Counted from the first letter of the stretch, positions 21,001 to 29,602 are shown. The stretch: DNA of 64,000 bases from Halotia branconii CENA392 (GCF_029953635.1 NZ_CP124543.1:2211455-2275454); one strand, 5' to 3'. The notes: generated from the sequence alone by a model not told the origin. Numbers and translations are program-made.

Positions 21001-22872
21001 AATTTTAATCTGCACACTAAACAAGAATTTAAAGGTACAGATCTTTTGCCTGCTCCCAGTGATGCTACTTACGATAGTAAATTTTATAGTCGCGCTGCAT
21101 CAAATCGCGATCGTGATTTTGCTTGTCGCCCTAGTGACCCTAGGTTACCTAATTGCACAACAGGCGAAACTTGGCGTTCTGCATCAGTTATTGCCGATGC
21201 TGTTACCTTGCTGTCTAATAACTTCCGCGAAGGTTTCCGCGATGAGGGTGATTACGACTTGCGGAATAACCAAGTTAACGATCCTAATGCCGTACTCAAC
21301 CGACTGAAGGCAGGTTTCTGGAATAACAACTTCGTTACTTCATCGAATTTCTTCATTAACTCTGGTGGTGATGCCTACTACACAGGTACTCCTACAGCTA
21401 CTGACAATAACAGTTCTTACTTAAATAACTTCGTCACACCTATTCAGCGCCGAGGAGATTTCCCAGAGTATGTAATGGAAATGTGCTTCAAGATACCAGT
21501 TTCAGAATGTAAAACAGAGCCTGGAGTAAATGATTGGTATATTGGTTACGACGGTGATAGAACAATACAATCTCATAATCTCCCAATAGATGCAGATCCT
21601 ACCAAACTTATGGCTGGAACTACTGCCCAGCCAGCGATGGCAAATTTTAGAAGATTTGCCCGTAGGGTTGCGTTCAAACGAAATAGTTCTGGACAACTGG
21701 TTAATGCTGCTAATGTTGCTATAAGTATTACTGCTACTCCCATTCCATTAGGTATTAAATCAGGTGTAGTAAAACGATTGCCAGTAGTTCTAACAGGTAC
21801 ACCTAGTAAGGTAGATGCTGCTAGCTTACCTGACGTAGCACCTAATGCCTTATGGTTTGCAACCACATCAAGTACTTCTACTAGTCCACCAGCGTTCAAC
21901 ACTGGCGAGATAAAATACAACTTCACTAATACTAATACTAGTACTCCTGGTTCTAATTTTTACCGTCTATTCTTCAGGTATCCCCAAGCACCAGATCCTA
22001 CTGCACTTCTCCTGTCACCCCCTAATTATTCTTCGTTTAGAGATTTTCCTGGAGACACGACGACAACGCCACCATTCACGTCTTTGTCAAGAAATGAGTA
22101 TTTTCAACCGTTATTAGAACCTGTCTTGCAATTACAGGTAACAACCGCAGCACCTCAAGATCAAGGTTATGCCAGTTTAGCAGGATCATTGTCCAGCGTC
22201 GTTAAAAATACTAGATGGTTATCTAAAGCAAGCGACACAACTTTTAATCTCATAATTGCGGCTGGTGATACTCCTGCTCGTGTGGGTGCAAGTACTTATG
22301 AAATAAATGGGGGTTTACATAATTTTGTGCGCTTCTTAGAAAACTGGGATGGCGTTAATGCTAATATCAGCGGTTCATTTATCCAATTTAAACGCAGTAT
22401 TTATGCTACTGCACCATACCAAGCTCTTGTCAGACCAGGGGCAGCAACTGCTGCTACAACCTCTTCTAACGTCAATGCTCTTTCTACTACTGCCATTAAC
22501 AGTGTTTTTATTAGAACACTAAATACTTCAAGACCTGGTTATACATCAGATAGTACTTCTGTAGGTAGTACTGCTGCTGGGGAAGCGCCTTATTATATGC
22601 CTCCCAACCGTAACTGGGGTTTTGATGTAGCATTATTAGCCCAAAACCCCGACTTGTTTGCTCAGCGCTTTGTAATTCCAGCAACAGACCCTCCAAGTGA
22701 ATATTTCAGAGAAGTTGGTCGGGATGACCTTTGGGTGAAAACTCTGTTGTGTGCTGTCCAAACTCAAACATCAGATGGATTTGATACCCCAGACACTACT
22801 TATTTTGGCAGCGGTTTAAAATTTGCACTCCCTGCAACTGAACGCCCTGGCGACTGCAAACTCCATCCATAA
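18073..22872 (+). CDS. hpsA: HpsA: giant pilin-like hormogonium polysaccharide protein
   Basis: A 1599-residue protein, first gene of the hps locus. After a basic N-terminal stretch (residues 1-49, rich in Lys/Arg) comes Gly50-Phe51 followed by a single hydrophobic helix (VLPTVVMVSLVVILLTTAIL) and a polar heptad segment (RSFERAKNASNVRV). That layout resembles a type IV prepilin leader plus N-terminal helix, but position +5 after the putative cleavage is Thr rather than Glu. The remaining 1500 residues are Ser/Thr/Asn-rich with scattered Cys and suggest an extracellular beta-rich domain. In Nostoc punctiforme hpsA is needed for hormogonium motility and slime; its biochemical role is unknown. 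The call rests on this layout plus the hpsBCD and glycosyltransferase genes that follow. Confidence 0.87.
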   Translation: MSLKRQLFKTIKQVFKYLNKNIVSAIKKQIVWLLRTLFITKRRRGSVNAGFVLPTVVMVSLVVILLTTAILFRSFERAKNASNVRVNEVTMQAATPALERAKAKISELFADPTLPRSVPSNTTFYTTLISKLPVYTLGDETPITLNYDIDANNVIEEPDTLENKENSKAAWKFPADTDNNGKFDSFILYAINFRTPPQVGATQTRKRIPLDARTPPMLPAKAGGACDIAGETSASLVGASGWYKLPTGELKKSFFVYTATVPITSIGSLDSSKYEPYRGNKGFSALEMQQDRSQVPITNNAVVYEDDLDITPGPRFRLNGRVFTNSNLLTGKSDQEIRLFQVSSRYSCYYERENGKIIVGGNVAGSSPISASDLGLVKVDLFQENNTPATATTATTNKSTSNNSNEIAYNSQAYAQRIDLLVNAQLIHTTSTDPQEVEEKRNKRITADPSLDSDKVRREELEIYFKKRTRRVPFKEVPYNDPTKPAIGTYTTANVLQGYNASGRSNGLRPPDSWIYPTDTNTTLTLNTAQLPAKDPDAVATSPVTEANLGDRIIVGNNLPELKWNDTKGIFVGEEEPETVAAGVTWASSTKDRTRTTSVKQLADLGVTGRDGFWEIAAASPRADALDVIGGLRVITGAGVYRRTGSGLPTIASALTVWPDTMPMSVPDPTDPLDASKQKRGDLVMRATAVYHYNSDSYAPNAATADDYQTPIACVSSYYNPTNATTAATSNNGLVYGVPATTSASVTRGQTLTAGLFTTAANADDVANTGVDLLERLKYQANLKFPNGRLVNPLLRQALAKATASKLTLSEQSAIDSTICAINIADGSLARNATVIPDGAIQETTFLDARQIKAIDKGAALTGNYNLEVEQRQPLEIRATVIDLNLLRTTSITGTWANEYLLPNSGIIYASREDAQKDISDSTSENVSASDYRLDPERRPNAVMLINGSNLSRQNNYRAEEKGLILATDLPAYVKGNFNLHTKQEFKGTDLLPAPSDATYDSKFYSRAASNRDRDFACRPSDPRLPNCTTGETWRSASVIADAVTLLSNNFREGFRDEGDYDLRNNQVNDPNAVLNRLKAGFWNNNFVTSSNFFINSGGDAYYTGTPTATDNNSSYLNNFVTPIQRRGDFPEYVMEMCFKIPVSECKTEPGVNDWYIGYDGDRTIQSHNLPIDADPTKLMAGTTAQPAMANFRRFARRVAFKRNSSGQLVNAANVAISITATPIPLGIKSGVVKRLPVVLTGTPSKVDAASLPDVAPNALWFATTSSTSTSPPAFNTGEIKYNFTNTNTSTPGSNFYRLFFRYPQAPDPTALLLSPPNYSSFRDFPGDTTTTPPFTSLSRNEYFQPLLEPVLQLQVTTAAPQDQGYASLAGSLSSVVKNTRWLSKASDTTFNLIIAAGDTPARVGASTYEINGGLHNFVRFLENWDGVNANISGSFIQFKRSIYATAPYQALVRPGAATAATTSSNVNALSTTAINSVFIRTLNTSRPGYTSDSTSVGSTAAGEAPYYMPPNRNWGFDVALLAQNPDLFAQRFVIPATDPPSEYFREVGRDDLWVKTLLCAVQTQTSDGFDTPDTTYFGSGLKFALPATERPGDCKLHP

Positions 22873-22912
22873 TAGTTTTTCATCGCATTAATTCTGATAT
22901 CTGATGGTGGTC

Positions 22913-22945
22913 AGATCCCCGACTTCTCTAAGAAGTCGGGGATCT
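22913..22945. terminator. Palindrome between hpsA and hpsB
   Basis: AGATCCCCGACTTCT with a three-base centre and the inverted arm, 41 bp after the hpsA stop. Third copy of the element at 8564-8596. It may reduce transcription from hpsA into hpsB or stabilise the hpsA 3' end; both are inference. Confidence 0.55.
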
Positions 22946-23008
22946 CACAGCCCCTCAAAATTAATTAATTGGACAGACCACTAGTACCATTTTTGATTTT
23001 CAATTTCT

Positions 23009-23662
23009 ATGAACTCACATCCACTACAAAAATTATCTTCTGTCAAGTCCAGCGAGTCTGGTTTTACCATTATTGAGTCGCTGGTGGCGATCCTTGTGGC
23101 TACTATTTTGCTAGCTGCGATCGCACCTATTCTAGTTATGTCAACAGCAACCCGTGTGCAAGCTAGACGCGTTGAATTAGCAACAGAAGCAGCTAAATCC
23201 TTCATTGATGCTATTAAGTCTAAAACAGTTTCAGATCCAACGATCACCACCACACTAGCTGCTAGTACAACTAGAACAGTATCAAGCTCAACCAGTGACT
23301 ATTTAATTAGTGGTGCGGCGGTTCCCACAGCTACAACTGGTTTGTATTGCTTTAACAAAAATAGCAGCATCGCTAATCCCGACTGTACCAGCGATCTGTT
23401 TTATATTCAGGCTATTCGGCTAGCAGTTTCAGGTAGCAACCCTGATCAAGGTCAAGGCTATCGTTTGGGAATTAGGGTATATCGTTCAGATGCCTTCATC
23501 GGTTCTGCTCCTCTAACATCTAGTAGCACTGGAAAAAAAGCAGCAACATTTACTGGGGCATTAGGCGATCGCAAAGCACCGCTAGTAGAAATGACAACCG
23601 AAATTGTTAGAGGTCAAAGCTCTTATAGCTCTTTGTGCGGTCGTCTTGGTGGTTGTCGTTAA
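23009..23662 (+). CDS. hpsB: HpsB: type IV pilin-like pseudopilin
   Basis: A 217-residue protein with a class III prepilin leader: cleavage after Gly18 in SESGFTIIESL, Glu23 at position +5, then a hydrophobic helix (VAILVATILLAAIAPILV). The leader should be cut and methylated by the PilD peptidase and the helix built into a pilus-like fibre at the inner membrane. The globular part contains four Cys residues, two of them near the end (SLCGRLGGC). In N. punctiforme HpsB is one of three pseudopilins encoded after hpsA. Assignment rests on position and leader. Confidence 0.87.
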   Translation: MNSHPLQKLSSVKSSESGFTIIESLVAILVATILLAAIAPILVMSTATRVQARRVELATEAAKSFIDAIKSKTVSDPTITTTLAASTTRTVSSSTSDYLISGAAVPTATTGLYCFNKNSSIANPDCTSDLFYIQAIRLAVSGSNPDQGQGYRLGIRVYRSDAFIGSAPLTSSSTGKKAATFTGALGDRKAPLVEMTTEIVRGQSSYSSLCGRLGGCR

Positions 23663-23733
23663 CCATAATTTATCCAGCAAACATAAATGATTTCACAACT
23701 CAGTTTTCGTTACTAAGGATAAACTTTAATAAA

Positions 23734-24720
23734 ATGAATATACTCAGATGGCTGTTAAATGTTCAGTTAAAAATCTCTCAAAAGCAAAATAAAAATAGTG
23801 GTTTTACTTTAATTGAATTACTCGTAGCTTTAATTTTGGCATTTCTTGTAATCACGCCGTTATTAGGTTTTATGATTAGTGTTTTAAACACTGACCGCCA
23901 AGAACAAGCAAAAGTCACCTCTGAGCAAGAAATTAAATCAGCACTTGATTATATAGCTCGTGATTTGCAACAAGCATTATACATATATGATGATACGACT
24001 ACTACCACAGGTATCGTTTCCAAAATTCCTGCGGTAACAGATGGCGCTCCAGTTTTAGTATTTTGGAAGCGAGAATTTGCCAAAGAATCTGCTGAGACAA
24101 AAAATTCTGGCGGTGTGGTTCAATTTAAAGATGATTCTTTTGTGTATTCATTGGTAGCTTACTATTTAATTAAAGACACTAATACTACTTGGTCTCAAGC
24201 TGCCCGTATTGCCAGATGGCAAATTAAAGATGGTGTTACAAATGCTACTGGTAGAAGCGATTGTCCGGGATTTACTGCTTCAACTGACGAAAAATATAGC
24301 CAATGTCCAGATAAAGGTTTTAAGCCTTTTGACTTATCAGCAAAAGACAAAACATTAAAACAAAAAATGGATAGTTGGACAAATAGTTTAGCAGCAGGGG
24401 AAAATTACACTCAAGTTCCTGTAGTTTTGGTTGATTTTATAGATCAAACAACAACAACGCAGGGAGCGCCAGGAACGACTTGCTCTACTGGCTTTACAAC
24501 AATAGCAAGTGGTGTCAGAACAGGTTTCTATGCTTGCGTAAAGTCTCCTAGTGCAGATACAGATAATAGAAGTACTGCTGAAGTTTATTTAAGGGGTAAT
24601 GCACAAGCTCGGCTAATACAAAACGATGAAACTAAAATACGTTACGCTCAGAACAAATCTAGTTATTTTCCGAGTGGAAATATTAAGGTACAGGGACGCA
24701 GCTTTGTCTTTACTAAATAG
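23734..24720 (+). CDS. hpsC: HpsC: type IV pilin-like pseudopilin
   Basis: A 328-residue protein starting at the ATG at 23734; a longer GTG reading frame from 23635 would overlap hpsB and add 33 residues of no pilin character, and AAGGA at 23714 favours the later start. The leader is MNILRWLLN to Gly23, cleavage before FTLIELLVAL, Glu28 at +5, followed by a hydrophobic helix. The C-terminal domain, about 270 residues, resembles large GspJ/PilW-type minor pilins in size. It contains DLQQALYIYDD just after the helix, a common PilW-like feature. Likely part of a fibre needed for polysaccharide secretion. Confidence 0.86.
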   Translation: MNILRWLLNVQLKISQKQNKNSGFTLIELLVALILAFLVITPLLGFMISVLNTDRQEQAKVTSEQEIKSALDYIARDLQQALYIYDDTTTTTGIVSKIPAVTDGAPVLVFWKREFAKESAETKNSGGVVQFKDDSFVYSLVAYYLIKDTNTTWSQAARIARWQIKDGVTNATGRSDCPGFTASTDEKYSQCPDKGFKPFDLSAKDKTLKQKMDSWTNSLAAGENYTQVPVVLVDFIDQTTTTQGAPGTTCSTGFTTIASGVRTGFYACVKSPSADTDNRSTAEVYLRGNAQARLIQNDETKIRYAQNKSSYFPSGNIKVQGRSFVFTK

Positions 24721-24768
24721 CTATCTGTCTTGACAAAGATTATTACAAGCAGTGTACTTATACGAAAT

Positions 24769-25449
24769 ATGCCTAGTTTAAAATTATTAAATTCTTTTCA
24801 ATCATCCAGTTTCAAAACAAAGTTAAAGCAGCAATATTTGGCAAATAAACGCGCCAATACTTACAATCAATCAGATGCCGGATTTAGCTTGGTAGAAGTC
24901 ATAGTAGTAGTGCTGATGATTGGAATTTTAGCAGCGATCGCGGCTCCTAGCTGGTCAGCGTTTGTCAGCCGACAGCGAGTGAGTAAGGCTAATGATGCCG
25001 TTTTAGGAGCGCTACAGTCAGCACAGACAGAAGCTAAAAAGAAAAAACTTAGCTACAGCGTCAGTTTTAAAGTTGAAAATAATCTTCCCAAGTTCGTTAT
25101 ACATGAGGGTACTTCTACACCTTTATCTTCAGATATTCGGTGGAAGACTTTAGGTGAAGATATGGCATTTCAGCCAAGGCAAGTTTTTTTGTATACAAAT
25201 ATTGATGCTTACAACACAAAAAATACTACTGGTAACATAGTTAATACTGCAACTGGAACTGGTACGATTACCTTTGACTACATGGGTATTTTAGCTCCTA
25301 AAGCTAGCGGAAGTGCCGATATTCCTTTAAAAATTATGGTAGCTGCACCTAAACCAGGAACTACTCAAGCTAGTGGATTGAAACGCTGTGTCATAGTAGA
25401 CACTCTTCTTGGAGGAATGCGAACATATAAAGACAGTGATTGCAATTAA
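24769..25449 (+). CDS. hpsD: HpsD: GspH-like pseudopilin
   Basis: A 226-residue prepilin. Cleavage is predicted after Gly38 in SDAGFSLVEVIV, Glu43 at +5, then VVVLMIGILAAIAAPSWSAFV. The body has the GspH/FimT arrangement (SAQTEAKKKKLSYSVSF; DYMGILAP). The C-terminus KRCVIVDTLLGGMRT with a final Cys-Asn is shared with the pseudopilin at 29033-29602. The frame opens at a TTG at 24730; the ATG at 24769 is chosen, though neither has a good ribosome-binding site, so the leader length is uncertain. Only 48 bp from hpsC, so surely co-transcribed. Confidence 0.83.
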   Translation: MPSLKLLNSFQSSSFKTKLKQQYLANKRANTYNQSDAGFSLVEVIVVVLMIGILAAIAAPSWSAFVSRQRVSKANDAVLGALQSAQTEAKKKKLSYSVSFKVENNLPKFVIHEGTSTPLSSDIRWKTLGEDMAFQPRQVFLYTNIDAYNTKNTTGNIVNTATGTGTITFDYMGILAPKASGSADIPLKIMVAAPKPGTTQASGLKRCVIVDTLLGGMRTYKDSDCN

Positions 25450-25502
25450 AAAATTGTGTTTTCAGCAAAACTCAAGATAAATCCGGTAAAATACGGTACA
25501 TT

Positions 25503-25549
25503 AAACTGCATTTTGATAGCAAAATTGTAACATCAGATGCAGTTTTTTT
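25503..25549 (+). terminator. Intrinsic terminator after hpsD
   Basis: AAACTGCAT (25503-25511) pairs with ATGCAGTTT (25537-25545), directly followed by more Ts (to 25549). An inner small hairpin ATTTTG-atag-CAAAAT strengthens the stem. It would separate hpsBCD from the glycosyltransferase genes, at least in part. Confidence 0.6.
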
Positions 25550-25715
25550 ATTTTAAGTATTATTGTTTATTAGTAGCTAAACAGCTACATAGTAAATCAT
25601 ATTAGATTTTTAGCGTTTACCAAGCATTACTCAATTAAACCAGATCAAAAACAACTGACAATTGACAACTAACAACTGACACGCGTAGCGTAAATAAAGA
25701 TATAACTTTGTGAAG

Positions 25716-26681
25716 ATGACTGATAACCTTGATTTTACTGTAGCAATACCAACATACAATGGTGCAAGTCGTTTACCAGAATTATTAGAACGACTGCGAA
25801 ATCAACTTAACACCGAAAACTTCTCTTGGGAAATTATTGTTGTAGATAACAATAGCATCGATAATACAGCTAAACTTGTCCAAAGTTATCAAGAAAATTG
25901 GCAATGCCCATACCCCTTAAAATATTGTTTTGAAGTCAAACAGGGGGCAGCTTATGCTAGAAAAAAAGCCGTTGAAGTCGCTTTAGGCAAACTTATAGGC
26001 TTTCTTGATGATGATAATTATCCTGTATCAAACTGGGTAGCAGCAGCTTATGCTTTTGCTCAAAAATATCCTCATGCTGGTGCTTATGGTAGTCAAATTC
26101 ATCCGGATTGGGAAGTAGAACCACCAGAAAATTTCCGGCGAATCACTCCCTTTTTGGCAATTACAGAACGCGGAGATATACCCCTACTATATGAACCCAA
26201 AAAACGATTATTACCTCCTTCGGCTGGGCTTGTTGTGCGCCGCCAAGCTTGGTTAGAAAGTGTACCAAATCAGCCTATTTTAACTGGTAGAGTAACTGGT
26301 AATATGCTGACTAGTGAAGATTTAGAAATGTTATGCTACCTCCAAAAATCAAGATGGGAGATTTGGTATAACCCTGAAATGGAAATTTATCATAAAATAC
26401 CTCAGGCAAGATTACAAAAAGATTATTTAATTCCCTTTTTTAGAGGTATCGGACTTAGCCGCTATGTTACGAGAATGGTAAATATCAAACCTTGGTATAG
26501 ACCAGTTGCTCTTGTAGGTTACATAATTAATGACCTACGTAAAATTATTTTACATTTACTCAAATATCGAACCAAAGTAAAACATGATTTAGTGATAGCT
26601 TGTGAAATGCAATTATTTTTCAGCAGTTTAATTAGTCCTTTCTATCTTTGGAAAAATGGATATTTAAATAGTAGTAAATAA
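25716..26681 (+). CDS. hpsE: Family 2 glycosyltransferase, HpsE-type
   Basis: A 321-residue GT-A fold sugar transferase. The nucleotide-binding start is FTVAIPTYNGASRLPELLER, the acceptor-side acidic motif IIVVDNNSIDNT, and the metal-binding run FLDDDNYP. Hydrophobic segments near the C-terminus suggest membrane association. It is closely similar along its length to the next gene (shared PPENFRRI, WEIWYNP, and the C-terminal SPFY). A GTG six bases upstream could also start it; ATG at 25716 is preferred. In N. punctiforme hpsE-hpsG encode glycosyltransferases required for hormogonium polysaccharide; the sugar donor is unknown. Preceded by a 260-bp gap. Confidence 0.85.
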   Translation: MTDNLDFTVAIPTYNGASRLPELLERLRNQLNTENFSWEIIVVDNNSIDNTAKLVQSYQENWQCPYPLKYCFEVKQGAAYARKKAVEVALGKLIGFLDDDNYPVSNWVAAAYAFAQKYPHAGAYGSQIHPDWEVEPPENFRRITPFLAITERGDIPLLYEPKKRLLPPSAGLVVRRQAWLESVPNQPILTGRVTGNMLTSEDLEMLCYLQKSRWEIWYNPEMEIYHKIPQARLQKDYLIPFFRGIGLSRYVTRMVNIKPWYRPVALVGYIINDLRKIILHLLKYRTKVKHDLVIACEMQLFFSSLISPFYLWKNGYLNSSK

Positions 26682-26694
26682 AATTTATCAAATT

Positions 26695-27687
26695 ATGAAC
26701 GAACTAGATTTTACAGTTGCCATTCCCACATATAATGGAGCAAAACGTTTTCCTCAAGTTTTAGATCGGCTTTTGACACAGACGGGATTAGAAAACATTT
26801 ATTGGGAAATCATTATTGTTGATAATAATAGTTCTGATGATACATTTGAAGTAGTTCAGAATTATCAGGAAAAATATAAATTTAATAGCAATTTTCAATT
26901 AAGGTACTGCTTAGAAACAGAACAAGGAATAACCTTTGCACGTCTCCGGGCTGTCAACGAGGCCAAAGGAAAGTTTATTGCCTTTTTAGACGACGATAAT
27001 CTACCTGCACCAGACTGGGTTTTACAGTCTTACATTTTTGGTCAAGAACATCCCCAGGCTGGTGCTTGGAGTGGTCAAATCCACGGTGCTTATGAAGTAA
27101 AACCGCCAGAAAATTTTTCTCGAATCCAGGCTTTTTTAGCTATTAGAGAACATGGACAAAAATCATATTTATTTGATGCAGATAAATTAATCCTTCCTCC
27201 TGGTGCTGCATTGGTGATTCGCAAGCAAGCTTGGTGTGAAAGTGTACCTCAACAATTAAGCTTGAAGGGTAGAATCGGTAAGTTAATGGTTAGTGGAGAT
27301 GACTTAGAAATACTCCTGCATCTACACAAATCCGGTTGGGAAATTTGGTATAACCCTGCAATGCATGTTGATCATCAAATACCACATTGGCGATTAGAAA
27401 AAGATTATTTAATGAATCTAGCGCGTGGATGTGGTTTGTGCATTTTTCAATTACGCTTAATCAACGCAAAAAACTGGCAAAAACCAATACTTGTTTGCAA
27501 AACTATTTTAGGTAATTTTCGCCGAATTTTACATCATCGCGTTAAATATAGAGGACAATTAGAAAACAATATCATTGCACTGTTTGAAATTGAGTTTTAT
27601 TTGAGTAGTATGTTAAGTCCTTTTTATTCATTGATGTTCTATTTCAATCAGCTTGCAGTCAACAATATAAATATAAAAAATGACTGA
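26695..27687 (+). CDS. hpsF: Family 2 glycosyltransferase, HpsE/HpsF-type
   Basis: A 330-residue GT-A glycosyltransferase and tandem relative of the preceding gene: FTVAIPTYNGAKRFPQVLDR, IIIVDNNSSDDT, FLDDDNLPAPDW, PPENFSRI and WEIWYNPAMHV. The acidic DDD run is the expected metal/nucleotide site. It starts 13 bp after the previous stop and overlaps the next gene by 8 bp, so the three transferases form one translationally coupled unit. The symbol follows hps gene order in N. punctiforme and could be swapped with hpsE; the enzyme class is secure, the individual name less so. Confidence 0.82.
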   Translation: MNELDFTVAIPTYNGAKRFPQVLDRLLTQTGLENIYWEIIIVDNNSSDDTFEVVQNYQEKYKFNSNFQLRYCLETEQGITFARLRAVNEAKGKFIAFLDDDNLPAPDWVLQSYIFGQEHPQAGAWSGQIHGAYEVKPPENFSRIQAFLAIREHGQKSYLFDADKLILPPGAALVIRKQAWCESVPQQLSLKGRIGKLMVSGDDLEILLHLHKSGWEIWYNPAMHVDHQIPHWRLEKDYLMNLARGCGLCIFQLRLINAKNWQKPILVCKTILGNFRRILHHRVKYRGQLENNIIALFEIEFYLSSMLSPFYSLMFYFNQLAVNNINIKND

Positions 27688-28678
27688 TTCAAGCCAAAAA
27701 TTACCAAAAATTTCTGTTGTAATTCCTGCTTACAATAGTGAAAAAACCATTAAAGCAACAATAGATTCTGTCTTAAACCAAACGTTTATAGATTTTGAAT
27801 TAATTATCATTAACGATGGTTCACAAGACTCAACTTTAGATATTATCTCGCAAATTCAAGATTCCCGGATAAAAATATTTTCTTTTGAAAACGCTGGTGG
27901 AAACGTCAGCCGTAACCGTGGGCTACATCAATCAGTTGGGGAATTTGTGAGTTTTTTAGATGCAGATGATCTTTGGACATCTGATAAACTAGCAAGTCAA
28001 TTACAGGCTTTGCAAGAAAATATAGATGCTAAAGTTGCTTATAGCTGGACTGATTATATCGATGAAAATGGTGATTTTTTATATTCAGGTACACATGACA
28101 CTTTCAATGGAGATGTTTATGAAAAATTGCTAGTAAATAACTTTTTAGAAAATGGTTCTAATCCTTTGATTTATCGAGAAGCTTTAATTAAATTGAACGG
28201 ATTTGATGAATCACTCAAAGCTGCTCAAGATTGGGATATGTGGTTACGATTAGCTGCTAAATATAATTTCGTAGGTGTACCATCTGTACATATTTTGTAT
28301 CGAGTCAGTGCTAATTCATTGTCTACTAATCTTGTCAGGCAAGAACAAGCTTGTCTGCAAGTGCTTGAACATGGCTGTAAATTAAGACCATCAATAAATA
28401 AAAATATTTGGCATTTAAGTCTAGCAAATCTTTATAAATATCTAACTTGCAAAGCTTTACAACAACCATATAATCGTCGTAAAGGTGTAATTGCTGCCAT
28501 ATTTTTATGGAAGTATTTTATCAACGATGCTTCGAGACTTCAACGGATAAGTTTTACCTTGAAGTTGTTATTTAAAACTGTTATTATTCTTGTTTTACCT
28601 GCTACTTTTTCTACAGCATTACTCACAAACTTAAAAACAGAATCTAAGTCACTTGAGCTGTCCTCAACATCTGGGTGA
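27680..28678 (+). CDS. hpsG: Family 2 glycosyltransferase, HpsG-type
   Basis: A 332-residue glycosyltransferase of a different GT2 subgroup from its two upstream neighbours: ISVVIPAYNSEKTIKATIDS, LIIINDGSQDST, and VSFLDADDLW, where the DADD run replaces DDD. The acceptor loop LKAAQDWDMWLRLA is the usual ED/QDWD motif of polysaccharide transferases. A hydrophobic segment near 285-305 may anchor it. The start overlaps the end of the previous gene (ATG inside AAAAATGACTGA), showing coupling. Last gene of the tight hps run before a repeat-filled gap. Confidence 0.83.
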   Translation: MTDSSQKLPKISVVIPAYNSEKTIKATIDSVLNQTFIDFELIIINDGSQDSTLDIISQIQDSRIKIFSFENAGGNVSRNRGLHQSVGEFVSFLDADDLWTSDKLASQLQALQENIDAKVAYSWTDYIDENGDFLYSGTHDTFNGDVYEKLLVNNFLENGSNPLIYREALIKLNGFDESLKAAQDWDMWLRLAAKYNFVGVPSVHILYRVSANSLSTNLVRQEQACLQVLEHGCKLRPSINKNIWHLSLANLYKYLTCKALQQPYNRRKGVIAAIFLWKYFINDASRLQRISFTLKLLFKTVIILVLPATFSTALLTNLKTESKSLELSSTSG

Positions 28679-28752
28679 GATACACGAATAAGTAAGTAGG
28701 ACGGCACAAAAAGTTAAAAGTTTGTAGTAAGGGCTTTAGCCTTTTTTAGAGG

Positions 28753-28950
28753 ACTAATACCGTTTCACTTTAAAGTTGATACATTTGGGCAAGCAGGGGA
28801 AGCAGGGGAAGCAGGGGAAGCAGCACTTCGGCTACGCTCAACTGCCGCGCAGCGCCGCACTGAGCCTGTCGAAGTGTCGAAACTCAGTGACCGGAGGCAG
28901 GGGGAGTAAGAAAAGTAATTTGTATCAATAATTTCGTGAAATGGTATAAA
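28753..28950. repeat. Inverted-repeat element, family B copy 2
   Basis: The left end is ACTAATACCGTTTCACTTTA and the right end TTTCGTGAAATGGTATAA. The interior has tandem AGCAGGGGA units (28792-28817) and a family D fragment (28825-28890, GCACTTCGGCTACGCTCAAC). It occupies most of the 354-bp gap before the next pseudopilin gene. No gene inside. Confidence 0.7.
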
Positions 28951-29032
28951 GTCTTTACTACAAAATTAATTACAATAATTTTACATTGTGAAACATAGTT
29001 TTATTCCAGCCGACTTACTTAATTAACCGCAG

Positions 29033-29602
29033 ATGGACGTAAATAAGTCTGTACAGAAACAATATTTAATTAATAAAAACAAATGTTTTAAAAATCACTC
29101 TAATAGCGGTTTCACGTTAGTAGAGATGTTAGTAGTTGTGATGATAATTGGTATATTAGGCGCTTTGGCAGTACCTAATTGGCTGGCTTTCGTTAATGTT
29201 CAGTCTCTCAACACTGCACAAAATCAAGTTTATCTTGCTATGCGTCAAGCCCAAAGCCAAGCTACTAAAGAAAAATTAACTTGGCAAGTTAGTTTTCGTG
29301 AACAAAATGGCGTTATTCAATGGGCAGTTCATCCTGCTACAGTTAATCCATCTGCTGCTAAATGGAATAACCTAGATTCCAACGTGCGCTTAGATTCTGA
29401 GACAACTTTGCAATTGTCAAATGGAATACGCAAAGCTCAATTTGACTACAAAGGTAATGTTAATGTGTTCAGACGAATCACGTTATCTAGCAAATATGGT
29501 GGTAAAGTTAAACGTTGTGTCTATATCTCCACACTTTTAGGCGCAATGCGAACCGCAAAAGAGCATACTAGAGCTAATAGTGACGGTGACTATTGCTATT
29601 AA
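29033..29602 (+). CDS. GspH-like pseudopilin, HpsD paralogue
   Basis: A 189-residue prepilin: leader to Gly26, cleavage before FTLVEMLVVV, Glu31 at +5, then VMIIGILGALAVPNWLAFV. The body resembles HpsD: QAQSQATKEKLTWQVSF after the helix, and a C-terminal KRCVYISTLLGAMRT with a final Cys, against KRCVIVDTLLGGMRT in HpsD. The shared Cys pair suggests a disulfide closing the C-terminal domain. It appears to be a diverged copy moved past the glycosyltransferase genes. Whether it joins the same fibre as HpsB-D is inference. Confidence 0.85.
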   Translation: MDVNKSVQKQYLINKNKCFKNHSNSGFTLVEMLVVVMIIGILGALAVPNWLAFVNVQSLNTAQNQVYLAMRQAQSQATKEKLTWQVSFREQNGVIQWAVHPATVNPSAAKWNNLDSNVRLDSETTLQLSNGIRKAQFDYKGNVNVFRRITLSSKYGGKVKRCVYISTLLGAMRTAKEHTRANSDGDYCY

